NCBI RefSeq assembly: GCF_012349115.1 | Contig: NZ_PQIG01000072.1 | Coordinates: forward strand, 41,221-105,220 | Source of the DNA: Rhizobium ruizarguesonis | GTDB lineage: Bacteria; Pseudomonadota; Alphaproteobacteria; Rhizobiales; Rhizobiaceae | Reading direction: 5' to 3' | DNA: 64,000 nt | Part shown: positions 17,807 to 27,128 of the stretch, piece after piece | Layout of the letters: each line of letters starts with the position of its first letter | Numbering within the stretch: the stretch's first letter is position 1 | Position numbers and translations under genes: made by a program | The notes under the pieces: generated by a model | Told to the model about the DNA's origin: nothing | What the model saw: only the letters and a program-made list of their open reading frames with translations | Database searches by the model: none

Positions 17807-18394
17807 ATGTTTGCAGGGCCTCCAATCGGTGCGGTGTGTTCGTTTGCGGGGCAAGTTGCCCCTATCTCGAGCTCGGTCAATACAATCTGGAGCAATACAT
17901 CCTGCGCGAGCTCTGGCGTGGCTGCGGGTACAAATGCGGAAGCTCCTATCAGCTACATCGAAGCCCAGGGATGGATGCTTTGCGACGGACGTTATCTTAG
18001 GGCAGCCGCCTATCCAGAACTCTACGCCGTTCTCGGCGGACTCTATGGAGAGCGGAATTCTACGGCCGATCTGGAATTTCGGATTCCAGACTACCGTGGG
18101 CTGTTCCTGCGTGGTTTCGATGCCGGTGCCGGTATGGACCCTGACGCGAAACGACGGCTAGATCCAACTGGCAATAATGTTGCAAATGTTGTTGGATCAC
18201 TCCAATGCGATGCTCTGCAAGTTCATGCGCATCCCTATGAGATAACGACGCCGGCGGGAATTTCGCAACAGGGCAGTGCCGCCGGAACTTCCATTTCAAG
18301 CAAATCGACAGGCTCACCGGAAAATCCGGCACGCACAGCTCTTGAGACGCGTCCCAAGAACGTGGCCGTGAACTACCTGATCAAGTTTCGGTAA
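17807..18394 (+). CDS. rhiB: RhiB, phage-tail-collar-domain protein
   Basis: A 195-residue protein containing a tail-collar-like domain at about 45-110: GWMLCDGRYLRAAAYPELYAVLGG, then FRIPDYRGLFLRGFDAG. The C-terminal NVAVNYLIKFR is the usual end of tail-collar and microcystin-dependent-type proteins. It is the second gene of the rhiABC operon, 121 bp after rhiA, with a GAGGAA ribosome binding site. Its relation to the rhizosphere role is unknown. The name rests on synteny; the domain is seen directly. Confidence 0.75.
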   Translation: MFAGPPIGAVCSFAGQVAPISSSVNTIWSNTSCASSGVAAGTNAEAPISYIEAQGWMLCDGRYLRAAAYPELYAVLGGLYGERNSTADLEFRIPDYRGLFLRGFDAGAGMDPDAKRRLDPTGNNVANVVGSLQCDALQVHAHPYEITTPAGISQQGSAAGTSISSKSTGSPENPARTALETRPKNVAVNYLIKFR

Positions 18395-18482
18395 CTTAAG
18401 AGGGTCGCAGATCCTTTCATTCGATTCAGAGACATCGGTCCGGAAGCGACATCTTGCCGGCCGGCAAAAGAGGAGAAGCTTA

Positions 18483-18932
18483 ATGACCGCCACTTTGAGA
18501 GCTTTCGGATACCTAGCTGCTTTCGCCCTGACCGTCACCTTCGCGCAGGGAGCCGCGGCTGAGGAGCACCAAAAAGGCAAGGTCGCGGCGAAGCCCGTAG
18601 AAACTGGCGTTGTGATCCGCGGCGTCACGCTTGCCGGCCCGCTTGGAAATCCGGGAACGTCAACCGGGAAAACATGCGACTTCAGCGGTGAGCCCGTGGA
18701 TCCATCCGGACGTTTGGAGGGGGCAAGCGTCAACTGCAGACCAAATGGTAACCTGGCGAATACATTGCCTGGGCTACCTGCACGCTTTAACGCGTATTGC
18801 ATGATAAATGCGCCGGTCAAAAGTGCGCGGCTAATCCAAGCTGCCCGACCAGAAAATGCCAGCCACTGCGATCTGTCGGGGATCACCCCAAAAGACGCGA
18901 CTGGTCAATTCGGGGGGGCCGTCTGGCGGTAG
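18483..18932 (+). CDS. rhiC: RhiC, small exported protein
   Basis: A 149-residue protein with a clear signal peptide: an uncharged hydrophobic stretch YLAAFALTVTFAQGAAA with likely cleavage after AAA at about 28. The mature part has four cysteines (KTCDFSG, VNCRPNG, AYCMINA, HCDLSG), consistent with two periplasmic disulfides. It follows rhiB by 88 bp with an AGAGGAG site. RhiC of R. leguminosarum is reported as exported, so position and signal peptide both support the name. Function unknown. Confidence 0.75.
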   Translation: MTATLRAFGYLAAFALTVTFAQGAAAEEHQKGKVAAKPVETGVVIRGVTLAGPLGNPGTSTGKTCDFSGEPVDPSGRLEGASVNCRPNGNLANTLPGLPARFNAYCMINAPVKSARLIQAARPENASHCDLSGITPKDATGQFGGAVWR

Positions 18933-19150
18933 GTGGTCATTGGACGACTTCTGAGGAAACAAATTCAAAGCACGTCCTCGCAGCCACCCAATGGATCCTG
19001 TCTGCTCGACCTACCGAAAACTGTGTTGCGCCTGTCTATCAATTCAGGCGCAAATTTAGCTCTGCATTTCAACGGGGCTACTATCTGATCGTGATGGCTG
19101 TCGTGATCCAATAGGCCCGATCTTTGAAGTGCCCGAAAACTCCATATATT

Positions 19151-19894
19151 TCAGCGAATGATTCTGAGACGAAAGCTTTCGGCAATCATCTGAGGTGTAT
19201 TAACCACATTGAGCTTTCGCTGGATGTTCAAAATGACATTTTGGATGGTTCGATGGGATCGTCCGAGAATCGTTGCAATCTCTATTGCTGTTTTGCCTGC
19301 GGCACACCAATGGATGATTTCGCGCTCTCGCGTTGTGATCATGGGTAAGGCCTGAATTTTTCGACTGGCATCATTCCCAATTTGGGCGCGGAGCAAGCTG
19401 TGCGCGTAAGCCGCCATCACATAGAGCGCGCTTCGGTCGCAGGTTGAGAGCTCTACCTTTTCCGCTCCAAAACTGACAATCGATTGAAACCCAGCGGCAG
19501 TGTGTAAAGGAACGCTAAAGCCGTCAATCAACTTGAATTCGCGTGCCTCATTCATGACGCGACGGCTCTGCCGATCGAGTTTTTGATCTCGCAGAGCTTC
19601 CGACCAAACAAATGCGTGATCACATGTCTTGCTAAGCTGTACAATGGGGTCGGCGTGGACATAGTTGTTTTCACGATAGCGATCAAACCACCCGGCGGAC
19701 CAATTGCCCAAAACGAAATAGGGATCAATTCGCTCCGGAGGCGAGGGGATTCCGGATATCGCGAAATAACTAAACCCGAAATATTGTGAAATTTTGCCAA
19801 GTAAGAGTAACACATCGTCTTTGCTCTTTGCACTGGCTGACTCTGACAGGAAATCGAACACCAGATTCGAGACCGTTGAGGATTCTTCCTTCAC
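19151..19894 (-). CDS. rhiR: RhiR, LuxR-type quorum-sensing regulator
   Basis: A 247-residue LuxR-family regulator with an N-terminal autoinducer-binding domain (about 20-165, with [17 protein letters not shown] and [18 protein letters not shown]). The C-terminal LuxR helix-turn-helix is about 180-240 ([38 protein letters not shown]). The start is GTG with a strong GGGAGG site 6 bases upstream. It is convergent with rhiABC. It should bind the RhiI signal and act at the shared dyad in the rhiI and rhiA promoters (inference). Confidence 0.85.
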   Translation of the reverse strand: MKEESSTVSNLVFDFLSESASAKSKDDVLLLLGKISQYFGFSYFAISGIPSPPERIDPYFVLGNWSAGWFDRYRENNYVHADPIVQLSKTCDHAFVWSEALRDQKLDRQSRRVMNEAREFKLIDGFSVPLHTAAGFQSIVSFGAEKVELSTCDRSALYVMAAYAHSLLRAQIGNDASRKIQALPMITTREREIIHWCAAGKTAIEIATILGRSHRTIQNVILNIQRKLNVVNTPQMIAESFRLRIIR

Positions 19895-20432
19895 GACAAC
19901 CTCCCGGTTCGGCGCAAGATTAACGTCGTCACATCTAAGCAGTGAGTGCCCAGTTCGGTGGGCGGCTAAACTCTAAAAACCATATTAGATACCCTTGATA
20001 CATACAACCAAAAAGCGCATCTTTCAGGTCAAGTTGGTCGCCCGAATAAACGTGCGCGTTTTCGCCAACGGGATCGTCGTCGGCAAACCGTTTGGCGCCA
20101 GTGCCACCAGCTGGAAAATAAACCAGAATATATTTGTAAATATATTTTTGTATATTTTTCCAATTATTGGTGAACTATCAATGCATTACCGTTCTTTTAC
20201 ATAGACTACACGAATATAATATTAAATATATCCTCTGCGTCCCTTGTCTTGAATCACGTATTTGTAGAGAGTCTGCTTATGAAGGTGACAACGCTGGAAT
20301 ATTCAACAGGCGAAGGGCTGTCGCAGGGAAGAACGTCCGGGGCTATGGTCCAGGAGGTAGGCTCCGGCACAGCAGGGGACAACGCCCCTATGTCCCAAAA
20401 AGCGTCGGGTCGACACAAGACCCAACGGACGC
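19895..20432. other. AT-rich intergenic region
   Basis: Bases 20105-20235 are dominated by A and T, with TATATTT and ATATTAAATATAT runs, in contrast to the GC-rich flanks. The nearby short frames have no recognisable family. It may hold the rhiR promoter near 19895-19990, but I cannot place -35 and -10 boxes with confidence. Confidence 0.4.
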
Positions 20433-20595
20433 GATGCGAAACTTGATCCAGTCGAGCGATCTGGCTCTTCTCATGGAAGCTCATGATGCCCTCTCCGCGG
20501 CTATCGCGGGTCGGGCGGGGTTTGCAGACCTTTGGGCGTCCAGCCCAGCACCGGATGTTAGTTTCCGCTCGTTATGGAGTTATATATGTCGCTAA
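20433..20595 (+). pseudogene. PEP-mutase/isocitrate-lyase-like N-terminal fragment
   Basis: One frame reads AMRNLIQSSDLALLMEAHDALS then AAIAGRAGFADLWASSPA. This matches the N-terminal strand and helix of phosphoenolpyruvate mutase-type enzymes (L-x-x-x-MEAH-[ND]-x-LSA-x-x-x-x-x-AGF-x-x-[IL]-W-[AG]-S). After ASS the similarity stops and the frame closes within 20 codons. The rest of the enzyme (about 250 residues) is missing, so this is a truncated remnant, probably cut when the outer membrane protein gene or the adjacent IS remnant arrived. Confidence 0.55.
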
Positions 20596-21236
20596 TTAAA
20601 AGAAAAATCTTCTCCGTGGGCGTCTCGATCCTATTGGCATGCGGCGCGTCGGCGGCCGATCTAGCTGACCACAGCGTTCCGAGCGCCCCCTCTTATGACG
20701 CACCGCGAACCTTCTCGTGGGCCGGGGCTTACGCCGGTCTTCACGGAGGTGTCGCGGCCTCCAAATTCAACCCGTTCAACAATGATCGCGCCCCAGCGGT
20801 GGGCGCTCAGGTAGGTTACAATTTCCAGGCCGGACCAGGCGTTTTCGGCGCAGAACTGGAAGGCTCTTACATGAACAACGATGTGCGTGTGCCTGGCGGT
20901 AAGGTGGAAAGCCGCTTCCGCGGTGCCGCGAAGGCGAAGGCTGGTCTGGGCTTTGACCGCACTTTCGTCTACGGCACCGCGGGCGTCACAACGACCGAGT
21001 TCGAGGGCCGCCGCCCCGCATCCGGATCGGACAAGTGGAAATCCGGACCGGATAGCTGGAAACAGGGCTACCTCTTCGGCGGCGGCGTCGAGCACGCGTT
21101 TTCGGGCGGCGTGTCGGCAAAGATCGAGTACAACTACGTCATTAACAACGCCGTCCCGACCCCGAGCGCAGGCATCGGCTCGAAGTCCGACCTCAACGAT
21201 AATGTAATCAAGGCGGGCCTCAACTTTCGCTTCTGA
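20586..21236 (+). CDS. Outer membrane beta-barrel protein (Omp25/Omp31-like)
   Basis: A 216-residue porin-like protein. A signal peptide (SVGVSILLACGASAADL) precedes a short linker and then an eight-strand-type barrel: FSWAGAYAGLHGGVAAS, QVGYNFQAGPGVFGAELEGSY, ending VIKAGLNFRF with a C-terminal phenylalanine, as required for barrel assembly. It belongs to the Omp25/Omp31 group of alphaproteobacterial surface proteins. The ATG at 20586 follows a GGAG site; an ATG at 20574 overlaps that site and is less likely. It lies between two gene remnants. Confidence 0.85.
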   Translation: MSLIKRKIFSVGVSILLACGASAADLADHSVPSAPSYDAPRTFSWAGAYAGLHGGVAASKFNPFNNDRAPAVGAQVGYNFQAGPGVFGAELEGSYMNNDVRVPGGKVESRFRGAAKAKAGLGFDRTFVYGTAGVTTTEFEGRRPASGSDKWKSGPDSWKQGYLFGGGVEHAFSGGVSAKIEYNYVINNAVPTPSAGIGSKSDLNDNVIKAGLNFRF

Positions 21237-21289
21237 CGAACTCGTCTGAAGCCTTGAGCATGGGCACGAATCAAGGCCCGTGCGGACAG

Positions 21290-21746
21290 TTTTCAGACGA
21301 GCTGGCCGCTGACGGCTTTTCCCATGGGCCATGGCATGCGGTCGGTGATTGCGAATTTGGTTGGCAGAAGGTTTTGTGTGATCTGGAACGAAGAGATTGC
21401 GAACGGCGGAGAACAGCGAAACAAAATGTTGCAGGCTCCCGATTGATCGGAATCCCTGGCGCATTCGTTCCCGTTTTCGAAACGGCAGATGCGAGTTCTC
21501 CGCCCGGTTGTTCAAGCTCTTGTGTGAGCGATGCTCAACACCCGGCATGACCTGACGTTTTGCCGCTCCATTCGAGCGGAGCTTGTCAGTGATCATGCGC
21601 CTCGGCACCATGCCCTGGTTTTTTAGCAGACGCATCAACAAACGTCTGGCAGCCTTGGTATTGCGGCGAACCTGCACGATTTCGTCGAGCACATAGGCTA
21701 TCCTGGATGGCGTAGCTCGGCTGCTCGCAAGACTGTGCGGCAGCAA
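21290..21746 (-). pseudogene. IS6-family transposase remnant, N-terminus missing
   Basis: The frame carries the C-terminal half of an IS6/IS26-type DDE transposase: NTKAARRLLMRLLKNQG, then ITDKLRSNGAAKRQ, LNNRAENSHLPFRKRERMRQGFRS and a terminal VRNLF. The first half, with the helix-turn-helix and first Asp, is absent upstream of 21746. The frame also stays open across the outer membrane gene, but that extension is a shadow. It marks an old insertion or recombination boundary next to the organosulfur island. Confidence 0.75.
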
Positions 21747-22339
21747 GCCGTTATCAGCGCGAACGTACCCTTACCGCAGAGCCCGCATCGAACGGGGAAG
21801 GTGGTTCAAGCTATTGTGGCCAACGGACGCGATTGCTGCGGCCAAAGGTACTTCAGCGATATGGTGGCGCGGAGGTAGCGCCTTCAAGCTACGATGTTGA
21901 TATCCGCTATGAATTGACCCGGCGCCGGGTCAATTTTAAGTCGACATCGTGTTGCCTGTCCATCTCAATATAACCCAATTAATTAGTGCCTTGAAATTCT
22001 TCTAACGAGCCACCGGTTCGACTCCCTTCAAGACCAGCAGATCAGATCTCAAATGTCAGTTCGAGGGAACGGAGGCACCTAAGGGGAAATCGTCCGCTTA
22101 GACTTTTGGCGGTGGTTCGAATTCCTATAAGACGATTATCTTCAGCACACCGGTTCGTGGCCAATGGCGCGCCGAAGTCACGCCACATAGGGCGCCGCGC
22201 ACGGGCAGCTTAGTTATTATTTTGGCCGCATGCTCGATTTCAGGATCAGAATTCCACAACTGGAAGGAATATTAGCATCCCGTCGTTATCATTAGTATAT
22301 TAAATATATAGACTATGACAACAAATGAGGTGTTGCGAA
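21747..22339. other. Intergenic ahead of the organosulfur operon
   Basis: Contains no gene I can support. The segment to about 21960 is probably flanking debris of the IS6 remnant. Just before the operon (22285-22320) is an AT-rich tract (TTAGTATATTAAATATATAG) that could hold the operon promoter. Confidence 0.4.
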
Positions 22340-22927
22340 ATGAAAATTCTGGGTCTATCGGGCAATGTCAAGCAGCCGTCGCGAACTGCCTCTGTTGTGG
22401 AGGCCGTCGTCGTTGCAGCGGCATCGAAGCTGGGCCTCGAAAGCCGAACCATAGAGCTGTTTGACGCTGCTCCCATTCTCTTCAGGGCGCTTCGATCCGA
22501 CCAGCTGGATGCCGCGGGGCGTGCGATTATCGACGCCGTCGAGGCGGCTGATGTCCTGGTTGTCGGGTCGCCGGTCTACCGGGCATCGTATGCCGGCGCT
22601 CTCAAACATCTTTTCGATCTTGTTGACTACCGCGCACTGACCGGCAAGCGGGTTATTCTAGCTGCCACAGGCGGCACGCCGCTGCACGGTTTGATGATTG
22701 AACATCAGTTGCGCCCGCTGTTCGGCTTCTTCAACGCGCTGACGCTGCCGACTGCTATTTACGCCACAGAAATCGATTTCGCGAATTATGAGATCACCAG
22801 CCCTGCGGTTCGCGAGCGCATCGAGCGCGCCGTTTCAGAACTCGCGCAGGTGCTGCCGGTCTCCAATAACGCCGCTGCCGACCGCGCCCATGGAAACCGC
22901 CCAGCGGCCGTCGCCGCGTCAGCTTAG
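22340..22927 (+). CDS. NADPH-dependent FMN reductase (SfnF/MsuE/SsuE-like)
   Basis: A 195-residue flavodoxin-fold FMN reductase. The N-terminal LGLSGNVKQPSRTASVVEAV is the phosphate-binding loop. VVGSPVYRASYAGALKHLFDLVDY is the family signature. The C-terminal half supports dimerisation. It supplies reduced FMN to the two-component monooxygenase that starts 20 bp downstream. I chose the ATG at 22340, with a GAGG site 9 bases upstream, over the ATG at 22325 that overlaps this site. First gene of the sulfur operon. Confidence 0.88.
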   Translation: MKILGLSGNVKQPSRTASVVEAVVVAAASKLGLESRTIELFDAAPILFRALRSDQLDAAGRAIIDAVEAADVLVVGSPVYRASYAGALKHLFDLVDYRALTGKRVILAATGGTPLHGLMIEHQLRPLFGFFNALTLPTAIYATEIDFANYEITSPAVRERIERAVSELAQVLPVSNNAAADRAHGNRPAAVAASA

Positions 22928-22947
22928 TCATTTTAAGGGAGAGTGCC

Positions 22948-24051
22948 ATGTCCTATGCCAGTAGAGAGCCGGTCAAATTTGCATACTGGGTGCCCAATGT
23001 TTCGGGCGGCCTCGTCATTTCCAACATCGAGCAACGCACCACCTGGACGATCGAGTACAACAGAAAGCTGGCGCAGATCGCCGAGGCCAGCGGCTTCGAT
23101 TACGCACTGAGCCAGATTCGCTTCACCGCCGGTTACGGCGCCGAGTTCCAGCATGAATCGGTCTCCTTTAGCCATGCACTGCTGGAATCCACGACGACAC
23201 TAAAGGTGATCGCGGCCATTCTGCCGGGACCGTGGAACCCAACGCTGGCGGCCAAGCAGATTGCCACGATCAATCACCTCACCAATGGCCGTGTCGCCGT
23301 CAATGTCGTGAGTGGCTGGTTCCGCGGCGAGTTCCACGCGATCGGCGAGCACTGGTTAGATCATGACGAGCGCTACCGCCGCTCGGAGGAATTCATCCGC
23401 GCGCTACGTGGTATCTGGACCGAGGATAATTTCACGTTCCACGGCGATTTCTATCGCTTCAACAATTATTCGCTGAAGCCCAAGCCGATCGATCCGCAGC
23501 CGGAAATCTTCCAGGGGGGCTCCTCGCGCGCCGCGCGCGACATGGCATCGCGCGTTTCCGACTGGTACTTCACCAATGGCAACACGCCAGAGGAAATCGG
23601 CAAGCAGGTAGCTGACATTCAGGGCAAGGCCAAGGGCAACGGTCATTCCGTCCGCGTTGGCGTCAACGCTTTCGCCATCGTCCGCGAGACCGAGGAAGAG
23701 GCAAGGTCCGTCCTTGCCGAGATCATCGAGAAGGCCAATCCGGACGCGGTCAATGCCTTTGGCCACGAGGTCAAGAATGCCGGAAAGGCATCGCCTGAAG
23801 GCGAGGGCAACTGGGCGAAATCCTCCTTCGAAGATCTGGTCCAGTATAATGACGGCTTCCGCTCCAACCTGATCGGTACGCCGGAGCAGGTGGCGCGGCG
23901 TGTGGTCGATCTAAAGCGTGCCGGGGCCGATCTCATCCTGCTCGGCTTCCTGCATTTCCAGGAAGAGGTCGAGTATTTCGGCAAACACGTGATCCCGCTG
24001 GTGCGGGCGATCGAAGAGGCCGAAGCTTCGAGCGCAATTGCTGCAGAATAA
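22948..24051 (+). CDS. sfnG: Dimethylsulfone monooxygenase SfnG-like (FMNH2-dependent)
   Basis: A 367-residue luciferase-like monooxygenase of the SfnG type. Signatures are FAYWVPNVSGGLVISNIEQRT at the N-terminus, LTNGRVAVNVVSGW in the middle and IFQGGSSRAARDMASR. SfnG uses FMNH2 and oxygen to cleave dimethylsulfone to methanesulfinate and formaldehyde, a route to sulfur under starvation. The adjacent FMN reductase and the SfnB-type gene at the operon end support this. A related sulfonate substrate remains possible. AGGGAGAG precedes the ATG. Confidence 0.85.
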   Translation: MSYASREPVKFAYWVPNVSGGLVISNIEQRTTWTIEYNRKLAQIAEASGFDYALSQIRFTAGYGAEFQHESVSFSHALLESTTTLKVIAAILPGPWNPTLAAKQIATINHLTNGRVAVNVVSGWFRGEFHAIGEHWLDHDERYRRSEEFIRALRGIWTEDNFTFHGDFYRFNNYSLKPKPIDPQPEIFQGGSSRAARDMASRVSDWYFTNGNTPEEIGKQVADIQGKAKGNGHSVRVGVNAFAIVRETEEEARSVLAEIIEKANPDAVNAFGHEVKNAGKASPEGEGNWAKSSFEDLVQYNDGFRSNLIGTPEQVARRVVDLKRAGADLILLGFLHFQEEVEYFGKHVIPLVRAIEEAEASSAIAAE

Positions 24052-24160
24052 GTCAGCATGAGACAGGCGGCCGGTTTTCGGCCGCCACGGGGAATAACGG
24101 AGCCGCAGATGGCGACACCTGCGGGCGGGACATTGCGCAACAAGCTACCGGTTGGGCGTA

Positions 24161-25090
24161 ATGGAAAACGGGGGCATGCGCACGATGACATTGGCTTTTG
24201 GATCGCTGGGTTCCGCGCCTTTTCCGCCGGAGATACAGGAGCACTTGGCTGGACTTGACGGTCAGCCGCGCCAGGACGGCGAGCGGCAAGCGACCACAAG
24301 TGAGACAATTCTAGATCTTGTCGGGGTGACCTTGTCCTTCGGCGGTGTCGTCGCCCTGACGGACATCGATCTGTCAGCGCGTCGGGGAGAAATCCTCGCC
24401 ATTATCGGGCCGAACGGCGCGGGCAAGAGCTCAATCATCAACGTGATCAGCGGCGTGTACCGACCGGATCGTGGTCATATGCGGCTCTCCGGGCGCCTCT
24501 ACACCCAGGTCCCGACACAGAAGCTCGCCCGTTTGGGTATTGCCCGCACGTTTCAAAATCTGGCCTTGTTCAAGGGCTTGAGCGTTCTAGAAAATGTCGT
24601 CATTGGCCGGGCGCACACGACGCGGTCGAGCTTCATCGAACAGATCGTCGGCCTCGGTCGTGCCCGCACGGAACAGACGGATGCCCGCAGTCGGGCCTTG
24701 AACGTGCTCGAGTTCCTCCACCTCTCGCATGTCGGCGATCGTCTGGCCGGTACACTGCCTTATGGGTTGCAAAAGCGGGTGGAATTGGCACGCGCGCTGG
24801 TGGCCGAGCCCGATATCCTGCTGCTCGATGAGCCGATGGCCGGCATGACGGCGACGGAAAAGAACGAGATGGCCGGTTTCGTGCGCGCCGCCCGTGACAG
24901 GTTCGGTACCACCGTCGTGCTGATCGAGCACGATATCGGGGTCGTGATGGATCTCTCCGACCGCGTCGCCGTGCTCGACTACGGCCGCAAGATCGCCGAT
25001 GGAACGCCCCACGAGGTCCAGCGCGACCAGCGCGTGATCGATGCCTATCTCGGTGTCGCCCCTGAGAACGAAAACGGGGAGGGCATCTAA
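24161..25090 (+). CDS. ABC transporter ATPase (LivG type)
   Basis: An ATP-binding protein of the branched-chain amino acid (HAAT) transporter family. Walker A is GPNGAGKSS, the ABC signature is degenerate (LPYGLQKRVELARAL) and Walker B is ILLLDEP, followed by the LivG-specific AGMTATE. The C-terminal DGTPHEVQRDQRVIDAYLG is typical of LivG. Several ATGs (24161, 24176, 24185) could be the start; the first about 45 residues precede the conserved domain. Its stop overlaps the next start by one base. Substrate is probably an organosulfur compound rather than an amino acid (inference). Confidence 0.85.
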   Translation: MENGGMRTMTLAFGSLGSAPFPPEIQEHLAGLDGQPRQDGERQATTSETILDLVGVTLSFGGVVALTDIDLSARRGEILAIIGPNGAGKSSIINVISGVYRPDRGHMRLSGRLYTQVPTQKLARLGIARTFQNLALFKGLSVLENVVIGRAHTTRSSFIEQIVGLGRARTEQTDARSRALNVLEFLHLSHVGDRLAGTLPYGLQKRVELARALVAEPDILLLDEPMAGMTATEKNEMAGFVRAARDRFGTTVVLIEHDIGVVMDLSDRVAVLDYGRKIADGTPHEVQRDQRVIDAYLGVAPENENGEGI

Positions 25091-25986
25091 TGGCTGATTT
25101 CGACTGGCTGTTCTTCACCGAGGTCCTCGTCGGCGGCCTTCTGTCCGGCGTCATGTATTCGCTGGTCGCGATCGGCTTCGTGCTGATCTACAAGACATCC
25201 GGCGTTCTTAATTTTGCGCAAGGGGCGATGCTTCTGTTCGCGGCGCTGACCTTCGTCAGCCTGACGGAACGCGGCATTTCCTTCCCGCTGGCATTCACTA
25301 TTACCTTCGCGATCATGGTCGTTATCGGAATAGCAGTCGAGCGCACCGTGTTAAGGCCGCTGACCAACAAGCCGCCGATCACGCTCTTCATGGCGACGCT
25401 TGGCCTCTCCTATATCATCGAGGGGGCGGCGCAGCTGATCTGGGGCACGCAGGTGCACGGCCTTGACCTCGGTATCGAGGACGTGCCGTTCGACGTCGGT
25501 GGTGTCTACATCAGTCAGTTCGACATCTTCGCAGCCGTCGTTGCCGCCTCCATGGTGCTGCTGCTTTCTCTCTTCTTCCGTTACACCCGCATCGGGCTTG
25601 GTTTTCGCGCCGTCGCCGACGACCAGTTCGCGGCGCTCACCGTCGGATTGAGGCTCCCCTGGATCTGGGCGACGGTGTGGGCGGCTGCAGGCCTAGTGGC
25701 GCTGGTCGCCGGCCTGTTGTGGGGAGCCCGCGTCGGAGTGCAATTCTCCCTGTCGCTGATCGTCCTGAAGGCTCTGCCTGTTCTTGTGCTCGGCGGCTTT
25801 GACTCGATCCTCGGTGCGATCGTCGGCGGACTGTTGATCGGTGCGTCCGAGAAGCTGGCCGAGGTCTATATTGGTGAATATTTTGGCGGCGGTATCGAGG
25901 GCTGGTTTGCCTATGTCATCGCGCTCGCCTTCCTCCTCGTGCGACCTTCCGGCCTGTTTGGCCAGAAGCTCGTGGAAAGGGTCTGA
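25090..25986 (+). CDS. ABC transporter permease (LivH type)
   Basis: A 298-residue inner-membrane permease with about eight hydrophobic segments. LivH hallmarks are LLSGVMYSLVAIGFVLIYKTSGVLNFAQGAM near the N-terminus and ALPVLVLGGFDSILGAIVGGLLIG near the C-terminus. It overlaps the ATPase gene by one base and precedes the LivM-type gene by 3 bp, so the five transporter genes form a tight operon. It forms half of the membrane channel. Confidence 0.9.
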   Translation: MADFDWLFFTEVLVGGLLSGVMYSLVAIGFVLIYKTSGVLNFAQGAMLLFAALTFVSLTERGISFPLAFTITFAIMVVIGIAVERTVLRPLTNKPPITLFMATLGLSYIIEGAAQLIWGTQVHGLDLGIEDVPFDVGGVYISQFDIFAAVVAASMVLLLSLFFRYTRIGLGFRAVADDQFAALTVGLRLPWIWATVWAAAGLVALVAGLLWGARVGVQFSLSLIVLKALPVLVLGGFDSILGAIVGGLLIGASEKLAEVYIGEYFGGGIEGWFAYVIALAFLLVRPSGLFGQKLVERV

Positions 25987-25989
25987 CCG

Positions 25990-27030
25990 ATGTCCACGAT
26001 CACTCATGATCTTCCGGCATACAGTTTCCCCGCCCGCTGGGCGACGCCACTGGCCTGGCTTGCCATTGCCTATGTCGTTGTGCCGCTTCTCGGGTCCGAC
26101 TATCTGTTCGAGGCTATCCTGCTGCCGTTCCTGGCGCTCAGCCTCGCCGGCCTCGGTCTCAATGTCCTGACGGGTTATGCGGGGCAGGTGTCGCTTGGAA
26201 GTGCTGCCTTCATGGCGGTTGGCGCCTTCGCCGCGTTCAATTTCAACCTTCGCGTTGACGGTCTGCCTTTGATCGTCAGCATGGTTCTTGCGGGTTTCGC
26301 AGCCGCCGGTATCGGCCTGGTGTTCGGCCTCCCAAGCCTGCGCCTCAAGGGCTTTTACCTTGCGGTTTCGACCCTCGCCGCGCAGTTTTTCGTACAGTGG
26401 GCGCTGACCAAATTCAGCTGGTTCTCCAACGATTCCGCATCCGGCGTGATCGATGCGCCGCAGCTTTCGGTCTCCGGCCTTGTCTTCGATGGTCCGGTCG
26501 GACGATATTATTTAGCGCTGACGGTGGTCACCGTCCTCACGGTGCTGACCTATCGATTGATGAATTCGCAGACCGGCCGCAATTTCATTGCCGTGCGCGA
26601 CAACGAGACAGCGGCGCGGATCTTTGGCGTGCCGGTGCTGAAGACCAAGCTTCTGGCCTTCGCGGTCTCCTCCTTCATCATCGGAATTGCCGGCGTCCTG
26701 TGGGCCTTCGCCTATCTCCGCACGGTCGAGCCTGCCGGCTTCAATCTCGACCGCTCATTCCAGATCCTGTTCATCGTCATCATCGGTGGGCTTGCCTCGA
26801 TCCGGGGGGCCTTTTTTGGAGCGGCGTTGATCGTTGTTTTTCCACTAGTCCTGTCGCGGCTTGGTTCGTTCCTGCTCGGCGACATCTTCAATTCGGGCGT
26901 GCTCGATATGAGCCAGCGCATCGTGCTCGGCGCTCTCATCATTCTCTTTCTGATCCTCGAACCGGATGGGCTTGTCGCGCTTTGGGACCGGGTTCGAAAA
27001 CGCATCGGCGCCGCGATCGTGCGGTCCTGA
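25990..27030 (+). CDS. ABC transporter permease (LivM type)
   Basis: A 346-residue permease with about ten hydrophobic segments. LivM signatures are GLNVLTGYAGQVSLGSAAFMAVGAF in the first third and VRDNETAARIFGVPVLKTKLLAFAVSSF in the second half, followed by IGGLASIRGAFFGAALIV. It pairs with the LivH-type protein. The gap to the binding-protein gene is 98 bp, long for this operon. Confidence 0.9.
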   Translation: MSTITHDLPAYSFPARWATPLAWLAIAYVVVPLLGSDYLFEAILLPFLALSLAGLGLNVLTGYAGQVSLGSAAFMAVGAFAAFNFNLRVDGLPLIVSMVLAGFAAAGIGLVFGLPSLRLKGFYLAVSTLAAQFFVQWALTKFSWFSNDSASGVIDAPQLSVSGLVFDGPVGRYYLALTVVTVLTVLTYRLMNSQTGRNFIAVRDNETAARIFGVPVLKTKLLAFAVSSFIIGIAGVLWAFAYLRTVEPAGFNLDRSFQILFIVIIGGLASIRGAFFGAALIVVFPLVLSRLGSFLLGDIFNSGVLDMSQRIVLGALIILFLILEPDGLVALWDRVRKRIGAAIVRS

Positions 27031-27128
27031 TCGAAACGGAGCCTTCAAAGCTCTGAAATACCAACAGCCTTCATCAGATCAACCCGAACCGGCGCCTTGC
27101 CCGGTCGATACCCGGAGTATGTCCAAAA

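Noticed and set aside
20661..21746. Single 361-residue minus-strand protein
   Set aside because: Only the N-terminal part matches an IS6 transposase. The rest is the antisense shadow of the outer membrane protein gene.
21990..22045. tRNA 3' fragment or attachment site (GGTTCGACTCCC)
   Set aside because: The flanking bases do not form a T-arm stem or an acceptor stem, so the T-loop-like string is chance.
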